DNA of 64,000 nucleotides, from positions 2,108,001-2,172,000 of the forward strand of contig JALUTQ010000004.1 of NCBI GenBank assembly GCA_032718865.1, in the 5' to 3' direction. The notes beneath the pieces are model-generated. The model was given only the letters and a program-made list of their open reading frames with translations, made no database searches and was not told the origin of the DNA. Below are positions 42,612 to 52,989 of the stretch, piece after piece (the stretch's first letter is position 1; the number at the start of each line of letters is the position of its first letter). Source of the stretch: Tilletia caries. Taxonomy: Eukaryota > Basidiomycota > Exobasidiomycetes > Tilletiales > Tilletiaceae. Made by a program: the position numbers and the translations under genes.

Positions 42612-43162
42612 GCGCCGGAGCTGACGGCGTGATGGACGTCGATGGGAGGGGATCGCCGCGCGCTCGTCGTCTGCCCGTGTCGCTCCGGGGATTCCACCTT
42701 GGCGTGTTGACGACGGCGGACAGGGCGCAGTTGGAGAAGGCTTTGGGAGAGCCCATCCACCGTCCTCGTCGGCTCGCGTTGAGCGATCGGTCGGTGCTGC
42801 TAGAGGAGAAGCCGGTGGCTTTCCTCTCGCGGTTGACAACACCTGCGGAGCAAAAGATGGTAGCTGCTGAGCTGGAGCTGCGCTGTCTTGCTTGGGCTTT
42901 TGCGAAGTGGGCTTACCTGCTGGAAGGCGCTTTGGTCACCGTCGTGACGGATCATCAGCCGATGGGCGCGATGCTACAGTCCACGGCTGGCGTCAGTTAC
43001 GGTCCCAACATCGCTCGGTGTCGCGCACAGCTCATGCCGCACCTACCTCACCTCCGGTTCGTCGTGAAGCCAGGCGCTCTTCACTCCAACGTTGACGCCT
43101 TGTCTCGTCTTCATACGGACCCGGGTCGGTCCGCTTTTTTGGGGGGGGGATGTGCTGGATGA
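42440..43162 (+). CDS. Displaced C-terminal RNase H domain of element 3
   Basis: Open in the -1 frame relative to pol from 42440 to a stop just inside the 3' LTR. It contains SLRGFHLGVLTTADRAQL (linker shared with element 2) and then the main body of a Ty3 RNase H: PVAFLSRLTTPAEQKMVAAE with catalytic Glu, LELRCLAWAFAKWAYLLEG, VTVVTDHQPMGAML with Asp, and VVKPGALHSNVDALSRL with the last Asp. This is exactly what is lacking after LYVDASKDGFGAILHQ in pol. Removing one copy of the 8-bp repeat at 42461-42476 puts it in frame behind integrase, with SPDPF text matching element 2. It should complete the RNase H fold in cis or after proteolysis. Confidence 0.88.
   Translation, partial: YGAGRCRPSLPRSPDPFSASRAPSLPEPVPRGHDDAAGSGDSAGGEAPEVPVSDEVLSAGADGVMDVDGRGSPRARRLPVSLRGFHLGVLTTADRAQLEKALGEPIHRPRRLALSDRSVLLEEKPVAFLSRLTTPAEQKMVAAELELRCLAWAFAKWAYLLEGALVTVVTDHQPMGAMLQSTAGVSYGPNIARCRAQLMPHLPHLRFVVKPGALHSNVDALSRLHTDPGRSAFLGGGCAG
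43141..43150 (+). other. Polypurine tract
   Basis: GGGGGGGGGA immediately before the 3' LTR, preceded by a run of T. It is the usual primer site for plus-strand synthesis and overlaps the last codons of the RNase H C part. Confidence 0.8.
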
Positions 43163-43423
43163 GACCCCAGCGTGACCACCAGTCTCCCTTTGTTCTCTTT
43201 CTCTCTTGCTTCCCTTTGTTCTCTTTCCAGACTCAGATCCAGACTCGCTCGCCTCTCGCTCAGCCGTTCCCATAACGTTCCTCACTTAATGCTCTCTCAC
43301 CTTCTCACTCTTCCCTCTTGTATTTCCTCTCTGCTGCTCTACAATCAACTTGCTCTTCTTCTCTTCAACTCTTGCGTTGTATTGGCTCTTGCGCCTGGAC
43401 TCTTGCGTCCTACATACAGCACA
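43151..43423 (+). repeat. 3' LTR of element 3
   Basis: Same 273 bp as the 5' LTR with one substitution. Followed by TCAGC, the right copy of the target duplication. Confidence 0.97.
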
Positions 43424-44019
43424 TCAGCGCTGTCGAGACAGTGCCGAGTGGGCAAATTTTCAGTCCGCATTGTAAAGGAGGTGAACCCCATTTGTCCTTT
43501 TCGGCGCGCTGCACCGCCGCAGTGAAAAAAGCAAGTGGTTTCATACTTCCAGGAAAATTGATAAAATTATACCTGGAGAGAAGAGCCTAGTCCAATGTCC
43601 GAGGATTTAGTGTTGCTTCGCGATCATCATATAATATTAGGGGTGTTTAGCAACAGGACGCATGGTATAATACGACGCTAATCTGGACGCGGGTCCGGAG
43701 TTGACTGGTCACGAAGGTACCTCGGTAAGCCGTGCGATGCGACCTGCTTGCGGTGGAGCGGCGGTTAAAATGCGGTTATTGCTTGTGTTTAACTTCAAAA
43801 AGGCGCCACAGAAAGATCGCCGCAGCCGAGGGTCGGTGTTGATTTTCCCCAGCTGCGAGCGACCAGCAATGGTGCTCCAGCATATGTTGTGTATTTCCCT
43901 TTGTCCGCACACACATGGCGGGTCACGTGACCTCCACCTTCACACTCATTGTTCTCTCGGCCGATAATTTCTCCATTCTCTCCGCTCCACTTCTCGCTCT
44001 CGTTTCCCACACTCTCACC

Positions 44020-44776
44020 ATCACGTGAACGATCTCTGTCCGATAATCACTGCCCTGAGCAGAGAATCTTCACCCATTGGGTGCATTTCTCCACAGATGT
44101 CCTTGGGCGGAATTTTGTTGGCCGGGGTTTTGGTGGCCTTGATCGCTGTTCTTTCTGCCTTGTTCCGCTTCTCGATGTGGTGGGCGAGTTGTTGAAGGGA
44201 GCGGAGGACCATATCCGCGATGTTGCTGCCGCTGCACCTGGATGGGAGATGGAGAGTTCACTGGTTAGCTCACATTAAGCAGGTCGCCAGCGGCCCACTT
44301 GAGTACTAAGATTAGTACTAACCCCGTTGTCTAAGGTGATGAAGGTGAGAACGAGACGACGAGGGATGGGGGAATGGGGATACTCACTTCTCAGACTCCC
44401 CATAAAACTTGCTGTGGACGGTGTTGGCCCGCAGAACCACCACAGGAACGCGAGCGGCGGAGGCGACATGGGCGACGATGAACGTCTTGCCCGTCCCGGG
44501 CGGTCCGTAAAGGATGGCCCCGCCGGCGAGGGGAACGTGCTTGAAGACGCCGATGCGTTTGATAGGCTTGAAGAGACTGTAGTCGAGCTCTTCAAGCTGG
44601 GGGTCGACACCGGCGGGACATGCTGTCGGCTTGGTGAGGATGCTGAAGGTCGGAGTGGGCCCGGCGGACTCGGACTCGGACTCGGGCTTGGGGTCGGGCT
44701 TGGGCTTGGGCTTGGGCCTGGGGTTGGACTTGGGCTTGAGGTCGGACTTGGGAATCATGCTGGCACGACAGGTCAT
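44020..44776 (-). pseudogene. AAA ATPase, internally deleted
   Basis: The first exon (44776-44384) has a Lys/Pro and Glu/Ser repeat-rich start, then the entry to an AAA module: LEELDYSLFKPIKRIGVFKH, Walker A GAILYGPPGTGKT and ANTVHSKFYGESE. A GTGAGTATC donor follows. The last exon near 44240-44020 contains CSGSNIADMVLRSLQQLAHH, like the C-terminal lid of AAA domains, followed by a basic tail. The intervening 100 bp is far too short for Walker B, sensor 1 and arginine finger, so the middle of the domain is deleted and it cannot hydrolyse ATP. The pattern resembles CDC48/AFG2-type proteins but I cannot be more specific. Confidence 0.6.
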
Positions 44777-44941
44777 AACTATTTCAGCTATTAGTTACTC
44801 CGCGCCGATCTGAAAAAAGATATAGCTACTGTTTTTTCTAGGCGCCTTCGCCGCCCAAATTATAGTTAAGTTATCACTATAAGTTATAACCATATTATAT
44901 ATAGTTATCATAGTTACATAGTGAAGATAGTTGCCGGGCCT
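44770..44941. repeat. AT-rich MITE fragment ending GCCGGGCCTTG
   Basis: AGTTATAACTAT-type words and a central GGCGCCTTCGCCGCCC block, ending in GTTGCCGGGCCTTG, similar to the right end of families F and G. The left end is missing next to the AAA gene start. Confidence 0.55.
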
Positions 44942-45269
44942 TGATCTGAACGCGGGTCCGGAGTTGACTGGACAGGGTTTACGCGCATTAATTTTGCATC
45001 ATGTTGGTGAAGCATCATGCCGGCACGCAAAAGGCATGAAGAATTTATTTCGTCGGTCAAAAATCCAAGTTGTCCAGCAGGAGAAGATCAAAAAATTACT
45101 TTTTTTCTTCTTGATGATCAGCATGATCGCATGATCTTTGTTGCGTGATCACTCATTTAGGGCAAGGTCTAGGATGCTAAAGGTGAAATGAGAGCGTGAT
45201 GGCTAAAGTGAAGGGTGTCTAAATTATGCCTTCTCTGCTCCCTGGGAATGTTGCTAAACACTCCCATTC

Positions 45270-46290
45270 TGCTTTTTACTTGCATTAGGTTATGTACTAC
45301 AGAGCACGCAGTTATAGACTAGCGTTTACTGTTCACAGTCAAATCGTTGCGGCTTCTGGGCTTCCTTGTGGCATGGTCGATTCTTGTTGGGCAGGGTGTC
45401 ATTTCAGCGGCTTAATGGTCGCGATTTGGACCTTCGCAGTGGCGATGCCAGTAAAGCAGCTTTCCTCGCTGGCAAGATGACCCTGGTCATCAATCTATAG
45501 CGCAAAGGCGAGTTTGGTCAATTCAGTGTAGGCAGAGCACCGAGCAGAGCTCGAGGCATCACGAATCACGATTCTTACAGTCTCAGAAAGTTGTAGAACA
45601 TCGCCAGATGTCAGAAGCTGTGTGTCATGGCCGACACCCATTCTGATCGTGGTGTACGCCGTCCTGATCGAATTTTTCGAATTGGCCCGCAAGAGAAGAT
45701 CTCGGCATGCCATTCAAAGCCGAAGATGCTTGCAGCCCGGCCAAACTGCTGGCAAGCGGGTCCGTCCAGGTCGACCGAACAAGAGGAGCTTGAGTTTGAG
45801 GCTCGCCGAACGAGACATCGAACATGTGTTGATTCCAAGCAGGTTGGGTAGCAGGTCCTTGAGGCCCGATCATGCTGTTGGCAGACGGGTCAGTCCAGGT
45901 CGACCGAGCAAGAGGAGCTTGAGCTTGGGGCCCGCCGAGCGACGCATCGAAGATGTATTAAGGCCAGGCAGGCTGGGCAGCAGGTCCTTGAGGGCTGTAA
46001 AACGTCAGCTCGCGACAGCTGGACTGTTGTTGTACCGGATGCTGCGGGGAGGGAGCTGAGAGGTAACGAACAGGATACTTTTGACGATGTTGAGTGTGGC
46101 GATGTTGAGTGAGGAAGAGCTTCCTAGCAGTGCCTTTTGGAGGGCGTAAAATTGGCCGACGTTTCTCACTTTTATTGCTCTAGTTTTGGAATCCATCATG
46201 TATTTCTCACAGCCCTGACAGTTTACCACGACACCCGTTTATCGAGCTTTGGAAGTCAGCCGTTAGACCACCCTGGCCGGTTGACGTGCT
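45270..46290. other. Sequence with a 129-bp tandem duplication; no sure gene
   Basis: Short frames of both strands cross this stretch. The longest plus frame (45622-46059) encodes two copies of a unit containing GRPxKRSLSL and GSRSL, simply following the DNA repeat. No domain recognised. Confidence 0.4.
45735..45992. repeat. Two-copy tandem repeat, period 129 bp
   Basis: CCAGGTCGACCGA recurs at 45766 and 45895 and the surrounding 129 bp are duplicated with about 15-20% divergence (AAGAGGAGCTTGAG, GCAGGTCCTTGAG in both). The period is a multiple of three, so frames stay open across both copies. Confidence 0.8.
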
Positions 46291-46291
46291 G

Positions 46292-46623
46292 TCCCGCAAC
46301 AATGTCGGACGGTGAATTTATAGCTCTGGTTGTATTAGAGTCATTCTGAGAGCAACTTATACCACCACTGCGCTCCGACGGAATTCCACGGAATTCCGAG
46401 CTCCGCATACACGGAGCACGGAGGAGCATTATGACGACGCACAGAAAAAACGTGGAGCGCGGAGCTGGGATTTCAACTTTTGTATAATTCCGTCGGAACG
46501 CGGAGCTGGTTTTTTTCAGTTCTGTCTTAGTCTGCGGAGGCGGAGCTCGGCTCAAAAAGTCAAAATTCCGGCGGAATTTGGAAATGCGGAGGCGGAGCCC
46601 TCCGCGTTACTCCGGGGACAACC
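46292..46623. mobile_element. MITE family B, copy 3 (right half)
   Basis: From AACAATGTCGGACGG to the terminus CTCCGGGGACAACCTC, matching 2900-3252. The left half is missing. The terminal TTA of other copies reads CAC here. Confidence 0.8.
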
Positions 46624-46624
46624 T

Positions 46625-47374
46625 CACCTCGCTTCGGGCGCTCGTCCTTGTTGGTCTTGCCCTCGAATATGGACTGCACAACCACGCGCGAGGTATGCCC
46701 GCACCAGAAGACCTTCTCCTTCTCGAGGAGAAGAATGCTGGTTCTTCTCCACGAGCTTTTGGCATTGCCAGAGGTTGGTGATCGCCTTGATGTTCGTGTC
46801 GATTCCCTCGTGTTCGAGCCAGAAGTTCTTACGAAGAACATAGCAGCTACACAACCCGGAAGGAAAAGAAACAAATTACACCAGTAAGACCACCACAGAG
46901 GCAGGAGAAAGAACGTTACGCTGCTCACTTCAGAAACGTCACCAGCTTTTGCTCCGTGACCAAGACCTCCTCTGAAGAGAAAGGAGGAGGGTATGTTTTC
47001 TCCCGCCCGCAGATGATTGAAAACTCTCCAGAAAGCTTGATAAGTCGAGTCAAGATGTGCGCGTCAGAATGATACGAAATGAGATCCACTTGTTTGAGAA
47101 CACAACTGCTCACCAAGAAACGTTGTTGCGGCGGCCTCCACAAGACAGCCGTACCCGGCTCGAGGCTGTTGAGCTTAGTCTGTACGGCTATTTTGACGAT
47201 CTCGCTCACAAAGTGCTCGGCCGCCTTACCGACATCTTTGTCGATACGGACGGCGAGATGGTCTTTCTCAGCTTCCGTCAGCCCGATGGCATGATCGATC
47301 TTCCGCAGCTGCTCAACAAGGTCGGGAGAAACGAAGCCGGGATGAATTGCGGCTGTGGGTGTCAAACACTTCAA
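46625..47374 (-). pseudogene. Unknown spliced protein, minus strand
   Basis: The upstream exon (47374-46929) reads HPGFVSPDLVEQLRKIDHAIGLTEAEKDHL, then VLWRPPQQRF, then ILTRLIKLSGEF..LVTEQKLVTFLK. An 82-bp intron (46847-46928, GTGAGC...TTGTGTAG) follows. The next exon reads FWLEHEGIDTNIKAITNLWQCQKLVEKN, changes frame near 46740, and continues VFWCGHTSRVVVQSIFEGKTNKDERPKR up to the MITE. A further exon containing MAKTVAAIRVRTDESILEVF may precede it (47498-47424). Splice sites and composition argue for a real gene. I recognise no family, and the MITE removes its 3' end. Confidence 0.45.
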
Positions 47375-47499
47375 CGCTGTGGCCTAGACCGTCTGGCCGG
47401 ATCGAGGCCGTGGATGGGCCAGCTTATGCTGGAGTGGGGAACACCTCCAGAATGCTCTCATCCGTGCGCACTCGTATTGCTGCAACGGTCTTCGCCATT

Positions 47500-49782
47500 A
47501 CAGCTCCAGCCGGGAGCGTATGAACGTCACTGGAAGACAGGAAATGAGACGCATCAGCAGGACAAAAGCGTGCCTTAGAAAGTGCGCCAGATACAAACGA
47601 GCCCAAGCAGTACATATTACATTACAAGCGCCAGGCATGATGGAAGAAACAGCTCTGATCACTTCCTCTTCCCGACCACGACCATGATATCCGATACATG
47701 GGGAACCTCTGTCATTTTCCTGTTAGACCCGATAGAAATGATAGCTACAGTCGCGTTGAAAATGGCTGTGATGGTTTGAGCGAGAACGAGTAGGAATTAG
47801 ACGAGATTTGTGAGTGACAAGTCGGCAGGAACGCAAACCGGGGAAATCACAGGTCCCCGAAAACAATTGCGGACAGTGAAATAGTGACAGCTTGGGGCTA
47901 GACTACCTGTCAGTCATGCGACCCCCCGGCAAGCGGCCACTACTGCTGTCTACTGCGTATCGTTTTGACCACAGACTGATTAAGGCCTGAATAATGACTT
48001 CCTCCAACGAGTGGTCACGGAAAAACGGGCGGAAAATGGTTAAAATGCCGAAAAAAATATAATATGAAAATTGGCAGCGAGTTCGGGGAAACTCTGGTTT
48101 CAAGGCCAGGTCACGTATCTGTTGGGTCGAAAGGGGAGGAGAATGGGCGAGAGCCATTCTCCTTTTATACGTTTTCGACCTGGTTCTGGAGGCTCGCTGA
48201 GCGCTTTCAGGGGTCAGGGCCTGAGTCATAGCCTAGTCATGAACGGCTCATGCACGACTCATGGTAAGCTACTCAGGCAAGAGTCAAGACACTGACATTC
48301 TCGACATCGTCCAGAAGTTGCAACAACAGGAGAGCGACTAAGTACACGAGGTTGAAAGATACTGACATTGGATGAGGTGAGAATGGGAAAAAGAGTGTAT
48401 GGATGAGTCCAGAGTCGCCATTGCGTAATAATGACACGCAGGACTTTGGTCATAAACGAGTCACAGCCAGAGTATACTTTGAAGGACTATTCTATTTACC
48501 GCGGTTTTTGGGTTTGAACGCGCCTGCGAGTAACAAAGGGAAACTGCTGCAGACCGTGCCTCGTGTCACAAAATAACCACGTGCACAAGCTTTGCGCTGG
48601 GACCTCTCAGGGCCGCACTTAGACCTCCCGCGGCCGCGCTTGGACCTCTGAATGCCAGATTTGGCGCAGATGAGGCATGGACACAACCTTACTTCCTTGT
48701 CCCTTCGCCATCGCCGAGGTGATGCCCGGCCAAAGGCGATGGTGACCTATTGCCGGTTGAATGTGTGTTGATGACCCTTGCTTGAGACTCCATTTTGCTT
48801 GAAATTTCAAAATTAAAATTAGATGCCACATGTAGGCCATAGGCCTTATGGGGCAAGCACCGCAGAAATAAGGGGAAAAGCTGTCAGATGTCAGACCTGG
48901 TGGCTGGGTGGCTACCTACGAGGTCTTGCTTGGGCAGACGCCTTTGAATACACCAGAGGATGGCCTATTGTGCCTCCTGGTTGACTGCGTGAGGCGCGCT
49001 GGGTCCCGAGTTGAACAAGAGAGTTTAAGTTTGGATGAGGGTCTGACAGAAATTTAAAGTTTCACGTGCTGTTCACAGAATTTTACCGCGCTTTTGGGTG
49101 GAGGCGCGGTTTTCATATGACACCGCGCCCGGGACGCGGGTAATAGCACTGTCCTACTTTGAAATGAATTGAATCAGGGGACGGTGCTATCGAGTCAGAG
49201 CGCAAAGACCAGAATCCTTTACATCCTCCCCCCACAGGATTCAACTGAAGTGTAAGTGAATCATAAGTGGAAAATGAAGCCAGACGGGAGGGAGGGGATT
49301 TTGATCGTTCGGAGAAGAGAAGTAAACGAGGCGAGGAAGATATTTTTTCTTTCTGTTTTCATTTTTCACATTGTTCGAATTCATTTTTCTCGCCTCTGGA
49401 AATTTCAGAGGCGTTTTTCTCAGCGATGGCATTATAGACCATTGCTGAAATTTGAACTGCAGCTTGCAGTAACCATTGCCCACGAATGCTGTCCTGAGAG
49501 CGACGTTCCAAAGAAGCTTCATCGGTGCTCAGGTCGACGCCGAGTTCTCACGAAAAGGACCAGTTTTTGTTGGTGGGGCCGCGGGGTTTTGAGCTTAGCG
49601 CGGTCTTAAAGCCTGAAGGCTGAAACATCCGTACTAACAGGTTCGGAACGTGTCCGCTAGAAAGCGGTTTGAAGAGGTGGGTGGTGACTGGTGATCGACG
49701 TGAGGTTGTGATGAGTGGCGAGTGGTAACTGGTGAGTGTTGACCGTATTTCGATTTTTGGGTGATTGAAGTGTGGAGCCAAG
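47500..49782. other. Long stretch without a supported gene
   Basis: Only short frames on either strand. TGACTCATGC / CATGAGTCGTGC words near 48230-48265 and AATAGCACTGTCC (49143) facing GGACGGTGCTAT (49180) form a small inverted repeat. Nothing resembles a known gene, tRNA or rRNA. Confidence 0.45.
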
Positions 49783-50120
49783 GCTCGGACAGCTACTTAC
49801 AGTTGTCCATTTTGGGTGTACAGTACAGTACAGTTCAGTTATAACTTACCGCCAGCGCCTACAGCACAGTTACAGTTACAATTAATTTACTTTAAGTTAC
49901 TACAGTTACTGTATTTATTTCGTCGCGCACGGAGCTCCAATCCCAGTTTAAGTCACTGTAACAGTTACTAACAGTTACTATAGAAAAGTCTCAAAGTAAC
50001 TGTAACTTAAGTCTTAAAAAGCATTTTAAGTCACAGTTTTGCCTTTTAAAATTGGCACCATACAGTCCTTGAAAGTGAGTAAGTGACTGCAACTGTAACC
50101 TTTACAGTTCCCACAGTTCT
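49783..50120. mobile_element. hAT-like MITE, left end CAAGGCTCGG, right end unclear
   Basis: Starts CAAGGCTCGGACAGC after GTGTGGAGC and is filled with CAGTTACAGTTAC and AGTACAGTACAG words, like families F and G. I could not find a matching GCCGAGCCTTG end before the exon at 50335. Confidence 0.55.
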
Positions 50121-50334
50121 CAGTTCTCACGGACCCTCGCCGCTCAGCCTTTTACCTCTTCATCTCATTTATCCTTGCACACACCACCTCAGCGACCCCA
50201 TTTCTCTTCACAAGCAGCATCCCTGACCTTCGCCCTCACCGTCCACATACCCAACGTCTCACTATTGCCATCGCCCATGCACAACGCATCCAGCAGTATT
50301 CTGCATTCCTTACCCCAATCAGCTTCTCGCTATC

Positions 50335-50413
50335 ATGACCGAGGCTGTCAAGCCTCCGACCAAGAATCCGCTCATCCTCACTCAGTATGACAAGGATCGC
50401 CGCCTCTTTGAAC
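50335..50413 (+). pseudogene. First exon of an unknown gene, cut by a MITE
   Basis: The ATG at 50335 begins a frame ending TQYDKDRRLFE at the MITE boundary, preceded by CT-rich promoter-like sequence. The last eight bases CTTTGAAC reappear at 62269-62276, followed by TCGTGTGAGT, which would complete a Leu codon and supply a splice donor. The exon's continuation is therefore probably at 62277, 12 kb away. Function unknown. Confidence 0.45.
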
Positions 50414-50605
50414 TAAGGATCTTCCCGGAGTGGGCCCCGGAGTAGCATTCCCCGGAGCTCCGCGGACTCCGGGGCACACTCTGCACGGGTACGGAGCACG
50501 GAGCGAGATTTGAGCGTTTTTGACTAGCTTTAGATTTGCGGAGCTACTCCGCGAAGGTATGGCTGCAACTCCCCGGAGCACGGAGTGAGTTTGCTTGCAT
50601 TGTCA
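50414..50605. mobile_element. MITE family D, left part
   Basis: TAAGGATCTTCCCGGAGT terminus and the first 190 bp of family D, as at 61572-61765, then interrupted by the MULE terminal repeat at 50609. The rest of the element does not follow the MULE. Confidence 0.85.
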
Positions 50606-50836
50606 AAAGAGTTTTATCACAGGATGGGTCAGTATTTTGCATTTAATCACAGGATGGGTCACCTGCAAAATTATATCACAGGATGGGGCGCATCAAAATC
50701 AAATTTTTTGCGGCGAAAGTATGAAGGTGCGCAAGATAGTAGAGACGCGCGTTGGCATGAGGAGCGCGAGACATGAGTGATGAGCGATGAGTGCATGGAG
50801 GCATAAGAACAAGAGTGTGACAAAAAGACAGGTGAT

Positions 50837-52970
50837 CTAGTGAGCAGATCGGCACTGCTTAGTGGTGTGGGAAAGGTCTCCGCAGGTGCGGCAGAACGAA
50901 ATCTCGATAGGAACAAAGGGAGCAGAGTTGGACGAAGACGCGGTTGCTGAGTCAGAAGACTCGATCTGCTTTGCCTTTCCCTTACCTGCTTCAAAGCGTT
51001 TCTTCTGTGGGCGTCCACGCTTCTTCGCAGGGTTAGGAGCCTCGATCTCAGCTGGGGTTAGATCGTCTCGAGATACTGGAACATAGGGCACTTTGTAAGT
51101 AGCGCGCCACTCCTCGGTCGTGTACCAGCCTGCCGCGTAGGGAATAACATCCAACTTCTGAGCGGCAGCGAAGCAGCACACATGTGCGCAAGGCAGCAGC
51201 AAAAGGTTGGGAATGCCGCAGGAGCAGGAGAAAGACCCTTTGGACCCTGTGATGACCTTGGCGGGGTCTTCGGGCAGCTGGACCTCTCGGGTCTTGCCCG
51301 AGACCGACTTAACGAGCCCGGTTAATCCGCTCGCGCTGTTGACGTTCATTCGTCGAGACAGCTCCAGTGCCTTGAGTACCGCTTCGTACGGGTGGGGCGC
51401 CAGAGCCTGCTGCCACTTCGAGGCACTGCTGGCACGCTTGTAAAAGTGCCCCATTTCGTAATCATAAATTGCCGCTAAGATCTGCAGAGGGGGAAGCTCG
51501 CGATGCTGACGCAGTGCAGCATTGGCGATTTCGCTGAGGTTTGATGTCACGTGCTCGAAGCGGCGTCCAGGGAAGGCGTAGCTGGCCCATTTCTTGTGCG
51601 GAACCGCTGCGTCGTCAAGGTAGTCTGCGGCCCCGGCCTTGTGCTGGCGAAGTGCCGCCATGCAGTCGTTGAACTTCGATTCGGTAGTCGCATACACCAG
51701 TGGCCAGAAGAGACGCCGAGCCTCCATGCCGTAATGCTTCTTCACATTCTCCGCAAGGTGAAAGCAGCAAAATCCCTCGATCGTCTCGGGCAGAACAGTC
51801 TCAATTGCATTGAGCAGCCCTTTTTGGCGATCAGAGATGATCGTAGTGGTCGAAAGCCCCAGTGTAGGGCAGGCGACGAGTAAGAGTCGAAGAAACCATG
51901 TCCAAGTCTCCTCAGACTCCGTGTTGACCATGGCCCAGGCGACAATGACAAGGTTGCTGTCTGCATCCATGCTAGTGGCCAAGAGAAGAACCATTCCGAA
52001 TTTGTTTTTGGTGAAAGTGCCATCGACGGCAATAAATGGCTTGCAGTGTGACCAAGCGAGTCGTGCAGCTCCGGGGCTGATGAAAGCACGAGAGAAGTTG
52101 CCGCTGTGGACTGCATGTTCGATTACCGTGCCTGGGTCCTTTTCCTGCACGCGAGCAAGCCAAGCCTGGATCAACTGAAATTCGAGCTGCTGGCTCGTCA
52201 GAGCAGAACCGATAATAGCATTGCGAGCCTTGTTGATCGTCGCCTGAGGGGGAGCGATTCCGTGACTCTGCTTAAGCTGAGCAATGATCTGCGCATCGGT
52301 GGTGCTGCCGTCGACACTCATGCAGCTCTGGATCTGTACAAATTCAAGCAAACAGCACAGGCGGCCAAATAGAACCATGAAGTCAATATATTTCCCTGTC
52401 AGTGGGTGGTTCGGATACGCGAAGGAGAGAGGTAGTTGAGCAGTGCTGGGGGAAGCGGGAAGGCTATGTAGTATGTACTACTGGAAAGAGGAAAGGCGGA
52501 ACAATTAATATGCACCATTGCCGTATCATGCTGGCCTGTGGCTGCAGCTTAGATTGAAGTGGAATGTCCACGGAAGGTATGCAGGCAGTAGGCCGCAGGG
52601 ACGCAGTAGTAGAGAAGAGAAGAAGGGGACGTAAGAAGAGTGTGAGACTCACCAGACGCTTGAGGAACTCATGATCCGAGTAAGCTTTGCGCTTAGAAGG
52701 CGGCTTGCCAGCACAACGATGACCCTCAACGAAAGTCGATACATGGAAAAGGCCGGAATCCTCTCCATCCACATGGGCTCGGACGCGAAAGGGACAGCCA
52801 GAAGACTTCTTCTGCTCACAGACAGCCACACAGTAGCCTGACTTCGATTCTTCCCAAGTGGGATTGAAGCCCAGTTTCATCGCGTAAAAGCGGACGGCGT
52901 GCTTGAACTCGTCGAGGGAGGAGAAGCTGCTGTTGACCTCGACAACTTCGAAAGGCTGGACGGCGGACAT
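50837..52970 (-). CDS. MULE transposase (FAR1/MuDR type), two exons
   Basis: Exon 1, 52970-52653; intron 52652-52334 (GTGAGT...TTTGTACAG, 319 bp); exon 2, 52333-50837. Joined phase 0, about 604 residues. The N-terminal MuDR/FAR1 zinc domain (FSSLDEFKHAVRFYAMKLGF, then C..C..H..C to EGHRC) binds DNA. The DDE core has FIAVDGTFTKNKFG (Asp near 210), IISDRQKGLLNAI (Asp near 274), CCFHLAENV, and TSNLSEIANAALR (Glu near 374). A SWIM finger FSCSCGIPNLLLLPCAHVC follows, then a basic nuclear-localisation-like KKRGRPQKKR and a C-terminal CCHC knuckle CRTCGDLSHTTKQC. All catalytic residues and no stops: probably intact. A family C MITE begins 20 bp upstream of the ATG and may have displaced its promoter. 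Confidence 0.88.
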
Positions 52971-52989
52971 CGTTTAGACTTTTGGGCGA

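Larger units (their letters stand above)
36471..43423 (+). mobile_element. Complete Ty3-type LTR retrotransposon (element 3) with displaced RNase H
   Basis: A 6,953-bp element bounded by 273-bp LTRs (272/273 identical) and a perfect 5-bp target duplication TCAGC (36466-36470 and 43424-43428). Internal order: primer-binding site at 36744, gag 36864-38373, protease-RT-RNase H(N)-integrase 38604-42611, RNase H (C part) 42440-43162, polypurine tract 43141-43150. Near-identical LTRs mean recent insertion, yet gag and pol both carry frameshifts. It landed in sequence that may have been the 3' end of the Ulp1-like gene. Element 2 at 18966-24640 is a diverged, truncated relative in opposite orientation. 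Confidence 0.95.
43640..45265. mobile_element. TIR-bounded block carrying an AAA-ATPase gene fragment
   Basis: Inverted GTGTTTAGCAACA ends (43643-43655 and 45249-45261), each bordered outward by GGG/CCC, enclose 1.6 kb. A direct repeat GCGGGTCCGGAGTTGACTGG occurs near both ends (about 43689 and 44949). The only recognisable gene inside is a truncated AAA ATPase on the minus strand. I could not define a target duplication. It may be a Pack-type non-autonomous element that captured host exons. Confidence 0.5.

Noticed and set aside
42440..43162. RNase H segment as a host RNase H gene captured by the element
   Set aside because: It is the Ty3 RT-connected type, lacks exactly the strands present after RT, and ends at the polypurine tract; displacement of the element's own domain is simpler.
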